Source: Opisthocomus hoazin
Lineage: Eukaryota > Chordata > Aves > Opisthocomiformes > Opisthocomidae
Direction: 5' to 3'
Assembly: GCF_030867145.1 (NCBI RefSeq)
Contig: NC_134428.1
Coordinates: 22,733,537 to 22,797,536 of the forward strand
DNA length: 64,000 bases
This document shows positions 1-10,075 of this stretch, piece after piece. Position 1 is the first letter of the stretch. Every line of letters begins with the position of its first letter. The notes beneath the pieces are model-generated. The model was not told the DNA's origin. It did no database searches and saw only the letters and a program-made list of their open reading frames with translations. Position numbers and translations under genes: made by a program.

Positions 1-204
1 TCTCGCAGCCGGCTGTTGGCACAGCCCCGTGCCCACCCTGGCCAGGCTCTGGGGGCTTTCCGGTGTTTTCCATGCTGCTGCAGGGTGACGGGCCGTGGCA
101 CCGCCGGACCCCCCTGCCCTGCGAAAGGGCAGAGCATCGCATGGGGGCCGTGACCCGGGGCTTCCACCACACCCCGCGGGGTCAGCGCAGGGCACCGGCA
201 CAGC
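1..204. other. Intergenic sequence at left edge
   Basis: GC-rich unique-looking sequence before the CCAGT-rich tract. Open frames are present on both strands but show no recognisable domain and overlap one another. They are what GC-rich DNA produces by chance. No gene is called. Confidence 0.5.
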
Positions 205-470
205 CCCAGCGCACCAGTCCCGTGTGCCGGTTCAGCACCAGTACAACACTCCAGCAACGGCACACCACCAGTACACCAGCGGCAGAGAACCCAGTACTCA
301 GGGCAGGGTACCCAGTCCGGTAACTACTGCAGAGCAGGGCAGTACCAGTGTCCCAGTACCAGCCAGCACAGAGCACCCAGTGCAGGACCAGTCCAGGACC
401 AGTCTACCAGTCCGGGACCAGTCTACCAGTCTGGGACCAGTCTACCAGTGCAGAACCAGTACAGAGCATT
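205..470. repeat. CCAGT-rich degenerate tandem repeat
   Basis: The pentamer CCAGT recurs many times. It is irregular at first and becomes regular at about 375-460, where a roughly 18-19 bp unit (GGGACCAGTCTACCAGT with small changes) is repeated several times in a row. This is simple or minisatellite sequence upstream of NATD1. The open frames across it (Q/S/T/P-rich) reflect the repeat and are not a gene. Confidence 0.75.
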
Positions 471-482
471 AGGGCTGCACCG

Positions 483-738
483 ATGGCGAGTGATGCCGAT
501 GCCGATCCCGATGCTGATGCCCGATCCCGATCCCGATGCCCGATCCCCGATCCCGAACCCGATGCTGATGCCGATGCCCAATCCCGATGCCCAATCCCGA
601 TGCCCGATGCCCAATCCCGATGCCTGATGCCCGATGCCCAATCCCGATGCCTGATGCCCGATCCCGATGCCCGATGCCGATCCCGATGCCCGATCCCGAT
701 GCCCGATCCCGATGCCCGATCCCGATGCCCGATGCCGT
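483..738. repeat. GATCCC/GATGCC hexamer-based minisatellite
   Basis: About 255 bp are built almost wholly from hexamer variants GATCCC, GATGCC, CAATCC and CTGATGCC, arranged in longer 12-25 bp higher-order units (for example CCCGATCCCGATG). It ends about 290 bp before the NATD1 start codon and abuts the CpG island. It reads open in several frames on both strands (D/A/P/R/S-rich or G/I/S/A-rich) only because the period is a multiple of three. Confidence 0.85.
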
Positions 739-1200
739 GCCCGCGCGGAGGCGCCGGGGCCCGCCGGTGGTCCCCGGTGCTCCGGGAGGTGGCGCGGCCC
801 CTTTAAGAGCCCGGGCGGCCGTACCAAAACAAAACGGCGGCGCGGCCATTGGCTGGGGCGCGGGCACGTGGCGCACAGCTGGTTTCCTGCGGCCGCGCGC
901 CGGTGGCAGCCCCGCCGCCCCCTCTCCCGCTCCCGGTGCCGCCGCCCCCCCCACCCCTCGGGGTTCCGGGGCGGGACCCGGCGCTGCCGCGGCTCCGCGA
1001 TCGCCAAGGGCCCGGCCCGGCCCGGCCATGGCGCAGTCGGCGCCGCTCGGCCTCCTGGAGCAGGGCTGCCCCATCCAGGTGGAGCACGATCGGAAGCGGC
1101 GGCAGTTCACCGTGCGGCTGAACGGTGAGGAGTGGGGGGCCGGGGCTCCGCGGTGCCTCCTCCGCCCCCGGTTCCACCTCCCGGGGGGGTCCCGGTACCT
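739..1200 (+). promoter_or_regulatory. NATD1: NATD1 CpG-island promoter and 5' end
   Basis: Very CpG-rich sequence surrounds the first exon. Visible elements are an inverted CCAAT box (CCATTGG, 846-852) and a perfect E-box CACGTG (865-870), the class bound by USF/MYC family factors. No TATA box is evident, as is usual for a dispersed CpG promoter. The transcription start is inferred to lie between about 860 and 1020. It cannot be fixed from sequence. Confidence 0.7.
1028..1124 (+). CDS. NATD1: NATD1 coding exon 1
   Basis: Encodes residues 1-32 ([15 protein letters not shown]... to VRLN) and the first base of Gly33. The donor is G|GTGAGG at 1125. The shorter N-terminus accounts for the three-residue difference from the human protein. 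Confidence 0.95.
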
Positions 1201-4200
1201 ACAACCTCCTCTCCCCCCTCGTTTCTCCCCCGGGCCCCTTCCCCCCCCACACCCCCTGTCCCCTCCTGAGCCCCCCCCCGGTCCCTGGGGTGCCCCCCAC
1301 CCTCCCTGCCCTTCCCTGAAGCTTGGCCCGGGGGCTCTGGGGGTCTCCCGGCTCCCTGGGTTGGTGTCAGGGTGTGGAGCCCCGGGCAGGTCTTGGGGTG
1401 TCGTGTGTGTGTCCCCCCCCTGCCCGGAGCAGGTGCCGGTGGGTGACATGGGGGTGCGGGGGAACATTCTGGGGCGTGCGGCCGCTCGGGGGGCTTTGCT
1501 GGTGGGGTTGGGATGCGAGCAGCCCGTGTGGTCCCCGGCCTGGCAGGACCCCTCAGCACGGAGCCAAGCTGGGGTGAGCGCCTGCGGGGCTGCCGGGCTC
1601 CGGCGATGCAGTGACCCCCCGGCAGCTCCATCGCCCGTCGGGCAGAGCGAGCAGAGGAGGGGGTGCCGGTTCCTTTCCAGCCGTCCTCAGGATGGTTAAT
1701 CCCAAATATTCAGCCGTCCCGATGTCTCTTCCCTGTCTGTCATCCCAAGAACCGCTCTGGAGAGCGCAGGCCGGCTCGCTGCCCTGCAGAAATCGCAGGG
1801 TAGTTTCCTTTTAAAAAATAAAATAAAATGGGTAGTTCAGAAGTTATCCAGACTGTAGGAGACATTCTCAAGAAAACAACAGGAATAGGCTGGATTTTAT
1901 TTTAGACTCTTCTTTCCCCCCCACCCCATTTTTATTCCAACCACTAATTACAAAGCGCAGGCTGGAGGCTCCGCGGTGGTGGAACAAGGAAGGAGGAGAC
2001 GGGCGTGCTGGGTGCGGGCAAAACGATTTCGCCGACTGCTTGTTTCGAACGGGGAGAGGTGAAGCGAGCTCCCGGGTGACGGGTCCCCACTGCCGCCACG
2101 AGAGCTGTGACATGGCGTTGTTGCTGTCGGCGAAGTTTGTACACGCACGAAAGAGAGAGGAGGGCTAACTTGTTAGGGAGACGTAATCTTTTGGTCATGG
2201 TTTGCCGAATAAAACCTCTGCCAGCCACGCTGTGGGCCGAGGAGCGTTCGGCGGCTGAGCGGGGGCGAGTCGGGTGGGGAGAGGATGAGCTCCGAGGGTG
2301 GGAGAATCAACTGTGGGACCCGTGGCGAGTGGCGGGTGTGAATCAGCCCGAAACCTCCTGCTTCGGGAGGGGACCGTCACGACTCGGGGTGGCCACGGCC
2401 TTCCCCAGGGTTGTAGAGGGATCCCCGTGATCGGAGTTGGGTTTTTTTTCTGGGAGTTCAGGGAGACTGAACCCCTTTTTTTGTGAGTCCCGTGCCGGCC
2501 ACGCAAGGCGGCTGAGCTGAGCAGCATCCCGGCGTGACAGTGTTCCTGCCACTGGGCTGACTAACGTCCACGCGGGGCGGGTGAGCCGCCTCTCCTGCTT
2601 GTTCGGCGTTTGCTGATAACAGCCAAGCCCTGGAAGGTGGTCAGGCAGTAACCAGCCCCGTGGGGGTGCGGGGCGGGGTGTTGATTTCCTGCGCTGCTCT
2701 CTTCATCGCTCCTGGCATGCCGAGCAGCAGCGATGCTGAATGCCCTGGCCAGTTTTCCCTGCGGCACGCAGGGGAATGACACGGAACGGGTCAGGCACAG
2801 AATTTAGCTTCAGTGTGACCCGCATGTCCCTCTGAGAGCGCTTTGGCCCTGTGTTCCTGCGCCGTGGCAGAGATGAACAGCAGTCCCGTGGGGCGAGCCC
2901 GCGGCTCCTCGCTGGGCTCCAGGGTCAGCTTGCCTCTGGTGTCTCAGTCCTAATTTCAGCCAGATGTCAAGCGTGGGTGACGCTTTGGGAAAACACAGGT
3001 GCATCAGGCTTGTGGACCAAGGAGCCAGGCTTCTCTCAGCTCCAGTAATAGCTTGTCCCTGGGTTGTTGGCTTGGTGGTTTACCATGGTGTGATGTTGGG
3101 TAGAAAACTTTCTGCGGTGATATTCTTATGGAAATCCTTGGAGCCAGAGGACTGAGACACCATGAAAGCTGCAAACTGGTTGCAGAAGTGTTTTTGGTGT
3201 CACCCTGTGTCCCTGTGTAACCTCCTCTCGGGACTCCCTCCGCGTACACAAGAAAGATGAATTGCATTTGGTGATTTCTGGGTTGCCCTGTTGTTCCCTT
3301 CTCTGAGCCCTCGTTGCTGCACGTGGCTCCTAGAACTCCGATAAACAGCTGCCTCACTTCAACACATTCCCTTCTTCCTTGCATCCCAAATGCAGAAGCA
3401 TTGAGAAGCTGAAAGCAAAGCTGATTATAACCAGACCTCACCAAGCTTCGTTGTCGCTCTGAGAGGGGGGTAGAAAGAAGCCCAACCGGATTTGTAATTG
3501 GTGAAGATGTGACTGACAGCACGAGCCAGCCAGAAACCTCCCCATGCAGCCACTGCGTTGGAAAACATCAGTTTTTCAAAGCTGAAAACTTCTATGGGAA
3601 TCATATAGGCTGGTTTTGTCAGGAATAGTTTGGGTTGTTTTTTTTTTTTGGATCCGAGATAAAATTTCTGGTCAAGACAAGAAGCCCAAAGAGATTTCCA
3701 TCCCAGAGCAGTGGGCCGGTCAGGCCAGCTGCTGGCACAGCTGCTTGGGGCAGGAGAGCAACACGGTTAGCAGCAGCCCCTTTGACCTCTCGAAGCCCAC
3801 CAAACGCACTGGGCTCTCTGGCTGGGAGACGGGCTCACCGCGTGCACCCAGCGGCTCCGGTTCCTCGGGGACGCACGGGCTGCTTGCACACCCACGCTCC
3901 CATTCACTCAGCGCGTGGGTGCAGCAAGCCACGCTTCCCAAACCTCCCGCTCCTCCCCAGCTGGGTTTGGGCAGGATCCAGTGGCTGGAAGCTCCTGCTT
4001 TGCCTGCAGGAGATCTGACTCTCGGGAGCTCCCCTTTGGGAGTCTGGGCTCGCGTGTATTAGGAAAACCAGAGCAGGTCGTGCCTTGGTGCTCTCTTCCC
4101 TCCCGGGGCAGATGCTCTCCAGGAGGGGAAAGCTGCTGCGTGTGCAGCAGGGACGAAGGGACCTGGCCATGGGACACCGCACCAAGATGTCCCCGCTCTT

Positions 4201-7200
4201 CTCCTGCGCCGCAGTCACCTCGAAAGAGCTCCTAAACAGGAAACTGCTGCAAACCCGAGTGCTCCCCCACCGCGGCTCCTGCGAGCGAGGCCCCTCCGTG
4301 ACGGTTGCGCCGTCTCTGCTCGCCGCTGTCTGTTGTGCTCTGTTGTGTTTTCTCTCCGTAGTAACGTGCCAGTAGCTCCCCTGGGAGCCAGGCCAGCCCG
4401 CGGCGTGCAGCGAGCCCCGGCCTGGGATGCACGCGCTCCTCGGGACGTCTCGTCCTCCCAGCTCGCCCTGTGTGCAGCTTTCGGTCGTCGCCTCTCGGCT
4501 CAGCAGCCAGCAGAGCCGAGCTGCTGCCTGCTTCTGGGTTTTCCTGGGTCTGAGAGTGGGAAACGGGGCTGACATCTGCTCTCTCCCCTGTTGCTCTCGG
4601 GGAATGGCTTTGCAGCAGTGCCCGAAGGAGGCTGGAGCTCAGGGGCTGCCTCCAAAGGCTGGTGAGCATGGAAATCGGCCCGCATGCAGCAACCAGCCCT
4701 CGCCAGGCCCCTGCCCTGCTCCGGTCCCGCGCACACAATGGTGGATTGTAGTCTGGGCCCGGAACAGAGGGACAGGGAGAGAGCCTCAGGCTGGAGGGAT
4801 GGGTCCTGCCAGCGCTGCAGCATCCCCTTGCCGGGCCCTGGGAGGGGGGAACCAGTGAAGGACAGGCTGGAGCAGGGTGCCTGTGTCCTCCTGGATGCCT
4901 GCCGTGTCCCTTCCCCAGCTCAGGGCTGGGGCCGGGCTCGCTGCTTCTTCCCCCGGGGCTGACGAGCTGCCCAGCCTGGGGACTGGCGTCGGGCAGTGCG
5001 GCTCAGCCTCCTCTGCTGCCCAAAGCCGTCCGCCCTGCTTGGGTAGAAGCTCTGTGCCGCTGGTCCCAGTGGAAACCCTTCATGGAGAGCAAGTTTAGAC
5101 CTGGTCTCTCTCCCACCACCCAGAAAAGCTTCCCCTTCCCTGTGCACCCTGTGAGTCGAGGGAGAGAGGGAGGGCTGGGGACCAGCTGCGCTGCCATTTT
5201 CATCGCGCAGCCTCTTCACAGAATCACAGAATGGTGGGGGTTGGCAGGGCCCTCTGTGGGTCACCCAGCCCAACCCCCTGCCCAAGCAGGGTCACCCAGA
5301 GCAGGCTGCACAGCACCGCGTCCAGGCGGGTCTGGAATATCTCCAGAGAAGGAGACTCCACAGCCTCCCTGGGCAGCCTGGGCCAGGGCTCCGTCACCCT
5401 CAGAGTGAAGAAGTTCTTCCTCGTGTTCAGCTGGAACTTCCTCTGCTTCAGTTTGTGCCCATTACCCCTTGTCCTATTGCTGGGCACCACTGAAATTAGT
5501 CTGGCCCCATCCTCTTGACATCCACCTTGGTCTCTCCCACCGCCCAGAAAAGTTTCCCCTTCCCTGTGCACCCTGTGAGTCAAGGGAGAGAGGGAGGGCT
5601 GGGGACCAGCTGCGCTGCCATTTTCGTCACGCAGCCTCTTCTTGCTCCCCTTTCTTGCTGTGCTGGTTTGCATTGACTCAGGCTTCCTCGCTCGCGGTGG
5701 CCTCAAAGCCGAGGCGCTGCGCAGGGAGTGTCTGCGAGTCAAACACCGTGATCGGGCTCTCGGGGCGCTGCTCGGGCTGGCCGAGACCTGAGCCTGTTTC
5801 GCCAAGCTCAGTCTGCGCGGGCTGGTCAAATCCCTGCCCCGAAGTCCGAGGGGGGTGAGACAGACAGGCGGGAGGCCGGCTTGCGGCGTCCCTCATGCCG
5901 TGTTTTGGTGTGGTTTCTGCTTGCGTGCCCTGTCTTTGGAGGGGATTGCAACAAGCTGGGGCTGGGCTGCTCCTGCGAGGAGTCAGCGCTGCTTCCAGCT
6001 CCCCTGGCTTTGCGATGTTCCCTTCGCTGGGAGCAGCTGCTGGTGGCCAAGGTACCATGTAGCTGCAGGGTTTCATCCAGTGCCATATCGCAGCGAAGCG
6101 CCTCTGCTCCCTCCGCTCATCCCTCTGGCCCCAGGGAGGCCTTTTGGTGTGAAAAAAAAGGTTATCCCCGGAGCTGCTCTTGGAGAGCCCAGGAACAGTC
6201 CTGGTTTGGGGGTACAGCCTGCTTCACCCTGCTTCTCCCTCAGGCTCTGGGCCCCGGTGAGGACGGTGCGGAGAGGACGTGCAGAGCAGCTGTTTTTGAA
6301 GGAAACAGGCTTTCCGCAGCTGGTCCTTCCCCTCCCTTCATGAGCTACTGGCCACCTCCAGCCTCGCTCAGCAGAGGAAAAGGGATCTCGATCTCCGGGA
6401 GAGGCTGTTCCTGCAGGACCTGTGCTCTGAGCCGGTGTCTCTGCGGCGGCAGGGGTGCTGCGAGCACACAGCCCGACAGCAGACAGTGGGGAATCCGGGC
6501 AGCACGCTGTCTCACAAGACCAAAACCCTTTTGGATCCTGGCTAGTTTCTCCTTTGTTGATCTGGGCTTTTTCCCACCTCCAGCCCCTGTGGCGGTGCGG
6601 TCCCATGCATCCAGCTGTGCCCAGCTTGGCTTGACCCGCTCTTGCCTGGAGAGGCTGCTGGGTGCATCTGCGGCGACCTTTAAGCGTAACCGCTCACCTC
6701 TGGCTGTCGCAGCTCCGTCTGTGGCTCTGCGTCACCCACCGTCCCGCTGCGGGCAGCTGGAGACAGGCGACCAGGAGGTGCTCGGTGTAGCCCAGCCCCG
6801 GGGCTGCGCAGGAGTGGGGACGCAGCAGCGATCTCCTCCCAAGCCGTCGGCGTCACCTGCAGGGTCCACACCAAACCCTGTGGCACGAGCGTCCCTAATT
6901 TCATGTGCTGGGTGGCTCAGGGTCCCATCGCCGAGGTGAGCGCATGCAGATGCACTTATGTACTTTACTTGGGATGTTTTTCTGAACTGGGACCAGTTTC
7001 CCACAGTGTTGGTGGCACTGGGTTTCTCGGCAGAACCGGCTGTAAAACCCTCTGGGCTCTGCGTCTGGTCGTCTGTACGCTGGCAGCACCCTGCAGCTCC
7101 CGTCCCGGCTGGGGTTTTGCAGCGCTGCTGTGATGCAGCGAAGATGGAGGGAAAGTCTATCCAGGGCACATCTGAGACTCTTCAAATGCTGCATCATCTT

Positions 7201-10075
7201 CCACTTTAAAATGTATTTTTGTGGGTGATACTTCTGTATGGATCATATATATATAAATTTAAGGTATAAAAGTATATTTTTTAAAGAACCCAACAATCTT
7301 GCTATGTCATCACTTGGAGGAGGATTTAATTCTGAACTTATCAAAACTTCAGGGAGAGCCTACGGAAAGTTTTGGCCTGCGAGAGCAGAGTGGAAGGTCC
7401 AGAGCATGTGAAAGCCGCCGTTTTATAAGAGCATTTTACAGCCTTTGGTTCTGCCAGCTCTGCCAACAGCACCTCTGAGAGAGGTGCTGCTGAACGTGTT
7501 GCTTCTGATGTGAGAGTGAGAGCACCCGGCTTTGGCTGCGCCCCGATCTGGGCAGGCTTTCTCTGTGCTTCTGGGGAAGAGCTGGGCTCGCAGCTGCTCC
7601 CTTGGCTCTTGGCTGTTTTGGGGTGCCTGCATCCACATGGGGAAATGCTGTGGTTCTCCTTTTCCCCCCCCCCTCAGAGATTTGCAGCTGTAAAATCTGT
7701 TGGGTTTTGTTTTTTGGTTTTTTTTTGCGGCTATAGGATCTCATCTGCGCTGGTCTTGCTAACGGGAAAGAGGCGAGCACCCCATCAGCCCCTTCCCCAC
7801 CCCGTTACCTCTGCCCATCCCAGTGGTTCACCCCAAACCCTCTGGCCTGAGACAGCGCGGGGAGTCTGGGGTCTGCAGGGAGACTGAAGGAGCTTGGCTT
7901 TCTGGCGAACTAGAGGCTAAGGGGGCAGGACTGATGCCTGTAAATACTCAGGGAGGGGGGGAGTCGCAGGGAGGAGAATTATTTATGTCCACCCAAGAAC
8001 AATGTTGGCACAAGAACGAGCGGGTAGAAACCAGCAGGAATAAACTCAGGCTGGAAACATGAAGGTTTCCACCCGATGCAGGAGGATGGAGTCTCTGCCT
8101 AAAAGGAGCAAGAACAAAAACTTGAGCTGCTTATTTTGAAACACAAAATTGAAATGGGCTCATTTCTAGTGCCCCTCAAATACAGGGATCAGGGGAACTG
8201 GGCTGGAGTTTTCAGCTGAAATGCAATCAAGTGTACTGAGCTCAGCTAAAGCCTATGGTAAATGCAGGTGAACTTTGCAGCCCTTCACTCTCCGATAACC
8301 ACTGGAGGGAAAGGAAAGGTTTCCATTATTTTAATTGAGCTTGTCTCTTTGACTGGGAGCTTTCTGAAACTCACTTTTGAATACAGAAACCCTCTAGAAA
8401 TGAAATGTTTGCTTTTGCATTGAAGACAGAAGCTCGGGTTCTGCAGGCAAAGCTGGAGGGGTGTTATTAGCTCTCCTCCGATTTACACGTGTGCTGAAAC
8501 TTCTTTTCTCCTCCAACTGAACTGCTGTGAGAAAGGTCAGGGTGTCACAAACAGGAAGCCTCTGTGTGTGTGCGCATGTAAATGTGTGTGCGCAAACCCC
8601 CCTGCACGCCTGCCCACGCGTTCCTGGGTGTCTGTGGGATTCATCTCTCCCAGCATCTTCCCCACAATGTGTCTGTCCAAACACTGCAACACCAGGCCAG
8701 GAAGTCTTGTCCCATTTTAAATGCTGTGACAAAAAACTCTGTGCTTCAGAGAGGAAGGAATTGGCCGTTACCCAGGTCAGCTTTGCCCTGTGCATCCCCC
8801 TTCTCACTCCCCCGTCACCCCTCCCCGCCAGCTGCTCTCCTGCCCTAAACACTGTTGCGTTGGCACATCGGCCCTTGATTCAGGGCTGGATAGAAAAAGT
8901 GAAGGAGCTTGGAAAAGCCAAGCAGATCCTCCTCAGCTGGCACCTCCGGGGGACCAGCAGGGATCTCCAAACGTCAGTGAAAGGAAAATCTCTGCTGAGA
9001 CTTTCCTATGTGAGGCCACCCAGCACTACAGCCCTTCCTGTGGGTGCAGGGAGCCGTGCCAGGGCAGTCCCAAAGCTGCCTGTCCCCTGCTGTGGGCTCC
9101 CCGGTGAACGGCTCCATCCAACGGTGGGCTGGGAGCCAGGGGTCCCCGGGGACGTTCCGAGCCTCACCCCTCTCTCGCATCCCCCAGGTTGCCACGACAA
9201 GGCGGTGCTGCTCTATGAATATGTGGGGAAGCGGATCGTGGACTTGCAGCACACGGAGGTACCGGATGCCTATCGAGGGAGAGGAATAGCCAAGCACCTC
9301 GCAAAGGTACGGCCCCAGCCATCCCTTTTACCCTGGGCGGGAGCTGTCACCATCCTGGTCGTGGTGAGAGACCCTGGCCAAAGCCAGGCCCCATCACATT
9401 GGCACTGTGTGCCCCACGGGAACCACCCCCGCTCTGATGGGAGACAGGGGGCAGCTGGTAGGATGGATGCAAATCTGTGGTCAGACATTGAAGGCTTCAA
9501 GGCCCTCGTGAGCCCTTCAGCCTTGCTTTTGAAGCCCGCAGCTGTGCAGTGAAAGCTGAGGAGCCACGAGCACAGTGGTGGGGGGGACTGCGGAGTGATG
9601 CTTTGGTGTTACAGCTGCTCCCTGCCCTGTAAGCCAGGGCAGATGGGTGACTTGGTGGCCTTCATGTGATGTGGCTGGGTCTCCTGCAGTGCAGCATCCA
9701 CCAGACTGGGTGCGTTGAGGGTTACCTGGGGGGTCCCTGCGCACCTCTGGTTAAATTGGGGATGTTGTGGCAGGATGGCCGTGCTCTCCCCCAGCCCTCT
9801 GCCCGCAGCTGCCTCGCACAGAGGGTACGTGCGGGCAGCCTGCCATTTCCCCCAGCCGCATGTGGGGTACGGGAGTCCAGACCCCCGGCACGTTTCAGAG
9901 GAGAGCGTAGGCTGGGGGTGCTGGCTGTAACCCATCTGTCCTCTCTGGCTGGTTGCAGGCAGCCCTGGACTTCGTGGTGGAGGAGGACCTGAAAGCTCAC
10001 CTGACGTGCTGGTACATTCAGAAATACGTCAAGGAGAACCCGCTGCCGCAGTACCTGGAACACTTGCAGCCTTAA
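1028..10075 (+). CDS. NATD1: NATD1, N-acetyltransferase domain-containing protein 1 (3 exons)
   Basis: Small GNAT-fold protein of the YjdJ-like type. The family is expected to bind acetyl-CoA, but substrate and cellular role are not established (also called GTLF3B). Coding exons are 1028-1124, 9188-9306 and 9959-10075, joined in frame to give 110 aa; the human protein is 113 aa. The acetyl-CoA loop RGRGIA is at residues 62-67, after the core strand [13 protein letters not shown] (40-52). The C-terminus [10 protein letters not shown] closely matches the mammalian protein. The start has a strong context (GGCCATGG) and is the first ATG of the conserved frame. Introns are GT-AG: about 8.06 kb (phase 1) and 652 bp (phase 0). 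Exon 1 sits in a CpG island. TMEM11 follows on the same strand, as in mammals. No disruption is seen. Identification rests on recalled vertebrate sequence. Confidence 0.95.
1125..5100 (+). other. NATD1 intron 1, first part: nothing recognised
   Basis: GC-rich intron. Many open frames exist on both strands, but they overlap, lack recognisable domains and begin in non-conserved sequence. A CpG-rich shoulder continues to about 2.6 kb. No repeat family or RNA gene is recognised. Confidence 0.5.
5101..5217 (+). repeat. Left copy of ~117-bp direct repeat flanking a CR1
   Basis: This segment recurs almost unchanged at 5527-5641, immediately after the CR1 fragment at 5218-5526. By eye there are six substitutions, all transitions, and one 2-bp indel between the copies. 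It may be an exceptionally long target-site duplication or a local tandem duplication with the CR1 at the junction. Confidence 0.85.
5218..5526 (-). mobile_element. CR1 LINE fragment, 3' end, antisense to NATD1
   Basis: Read on the minus strand, this carries the last part of CR1 ORF2: [17 protein letters not shown], then [20 protein letters not shown] and [20 protein letters not shown]. The CR1 3' tail follows, ending in two copies of the ATTCTGTG octamer at 5218-5235. It is heavily 5'-truncated, as is typical of CR1. The copy at about 43.63-43.88 kb is from the same or a very close subfamily. Confidence 0.93.
5527..5641 (+). repeat. Right copy of ~117-bp direct repeat flanking a CR1
   Basis: Partner of 5101-5217. 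Its left edge falls exactly where CR1 homology ends, within a base or two of shared sequence (ACCTTGG against ACCTGG). Confidence 0.85.
5642..9187 (+). other. NATD1 intron 1, remainder: nothing recognised
   Basis: GC-rich to mixed composition. A short AT-rich patch with ATATATATAAAT lies near 7245-7260, and poly-C or poly-T runs occur near 7662 and 7715. Overlapping open frames have no recognisable domains. No RNA gene or repeat family is recognised. Confidence 0.5.
9188..9306 (+). CDS. NATD1: NATD1 coding exon 2
   Basis: The acceptor CCCCCAG ends at 9187. The exon completes Gly33 and encodes [14 protein letters not shown] onward to HLAK72, including the RGRGIA acetyl-CoA loop. The donor AAG|GTACGG lies at 9307. 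Confidence 0.95.
9307..9958 (+). other. NATD1 intron 2
   Basis: A 652-bp GT-AG intron with a pyrimidine-rich end (CTGTCCTCTCTGGCTGGTTGCAG). Nothing else is recognised in it. Confidence 0.8.
9959..10075 (+). CDS. NATD1: NATD1 coding exon 3 and stop
   Basis: The acceptor TTGCAG ends at 9958. The exon encodes [18 protein letters not shown] through [10 protein letters not shown] (residues 73-110) and ends at TAA 10073-10075. Confidence 0.95.
   Translation, partial: AALDFVVEEDLKAHLTCWYIQKYVKENPLPQYLEHLQP

Noticed and set aside
483-738. Repeat-encoded D/A/P/R-rich reading frame upstream of NATD1
   Set aside because: Openness results from a period divisible by three. It holds on both strands and no gene structure surrounds it.
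3004-3522. 172-codon minus-strand frame in NATD1 intron 1
   Set aside because: No recognisable domain, no splice or promoter support, and it lies antisense in an intron.
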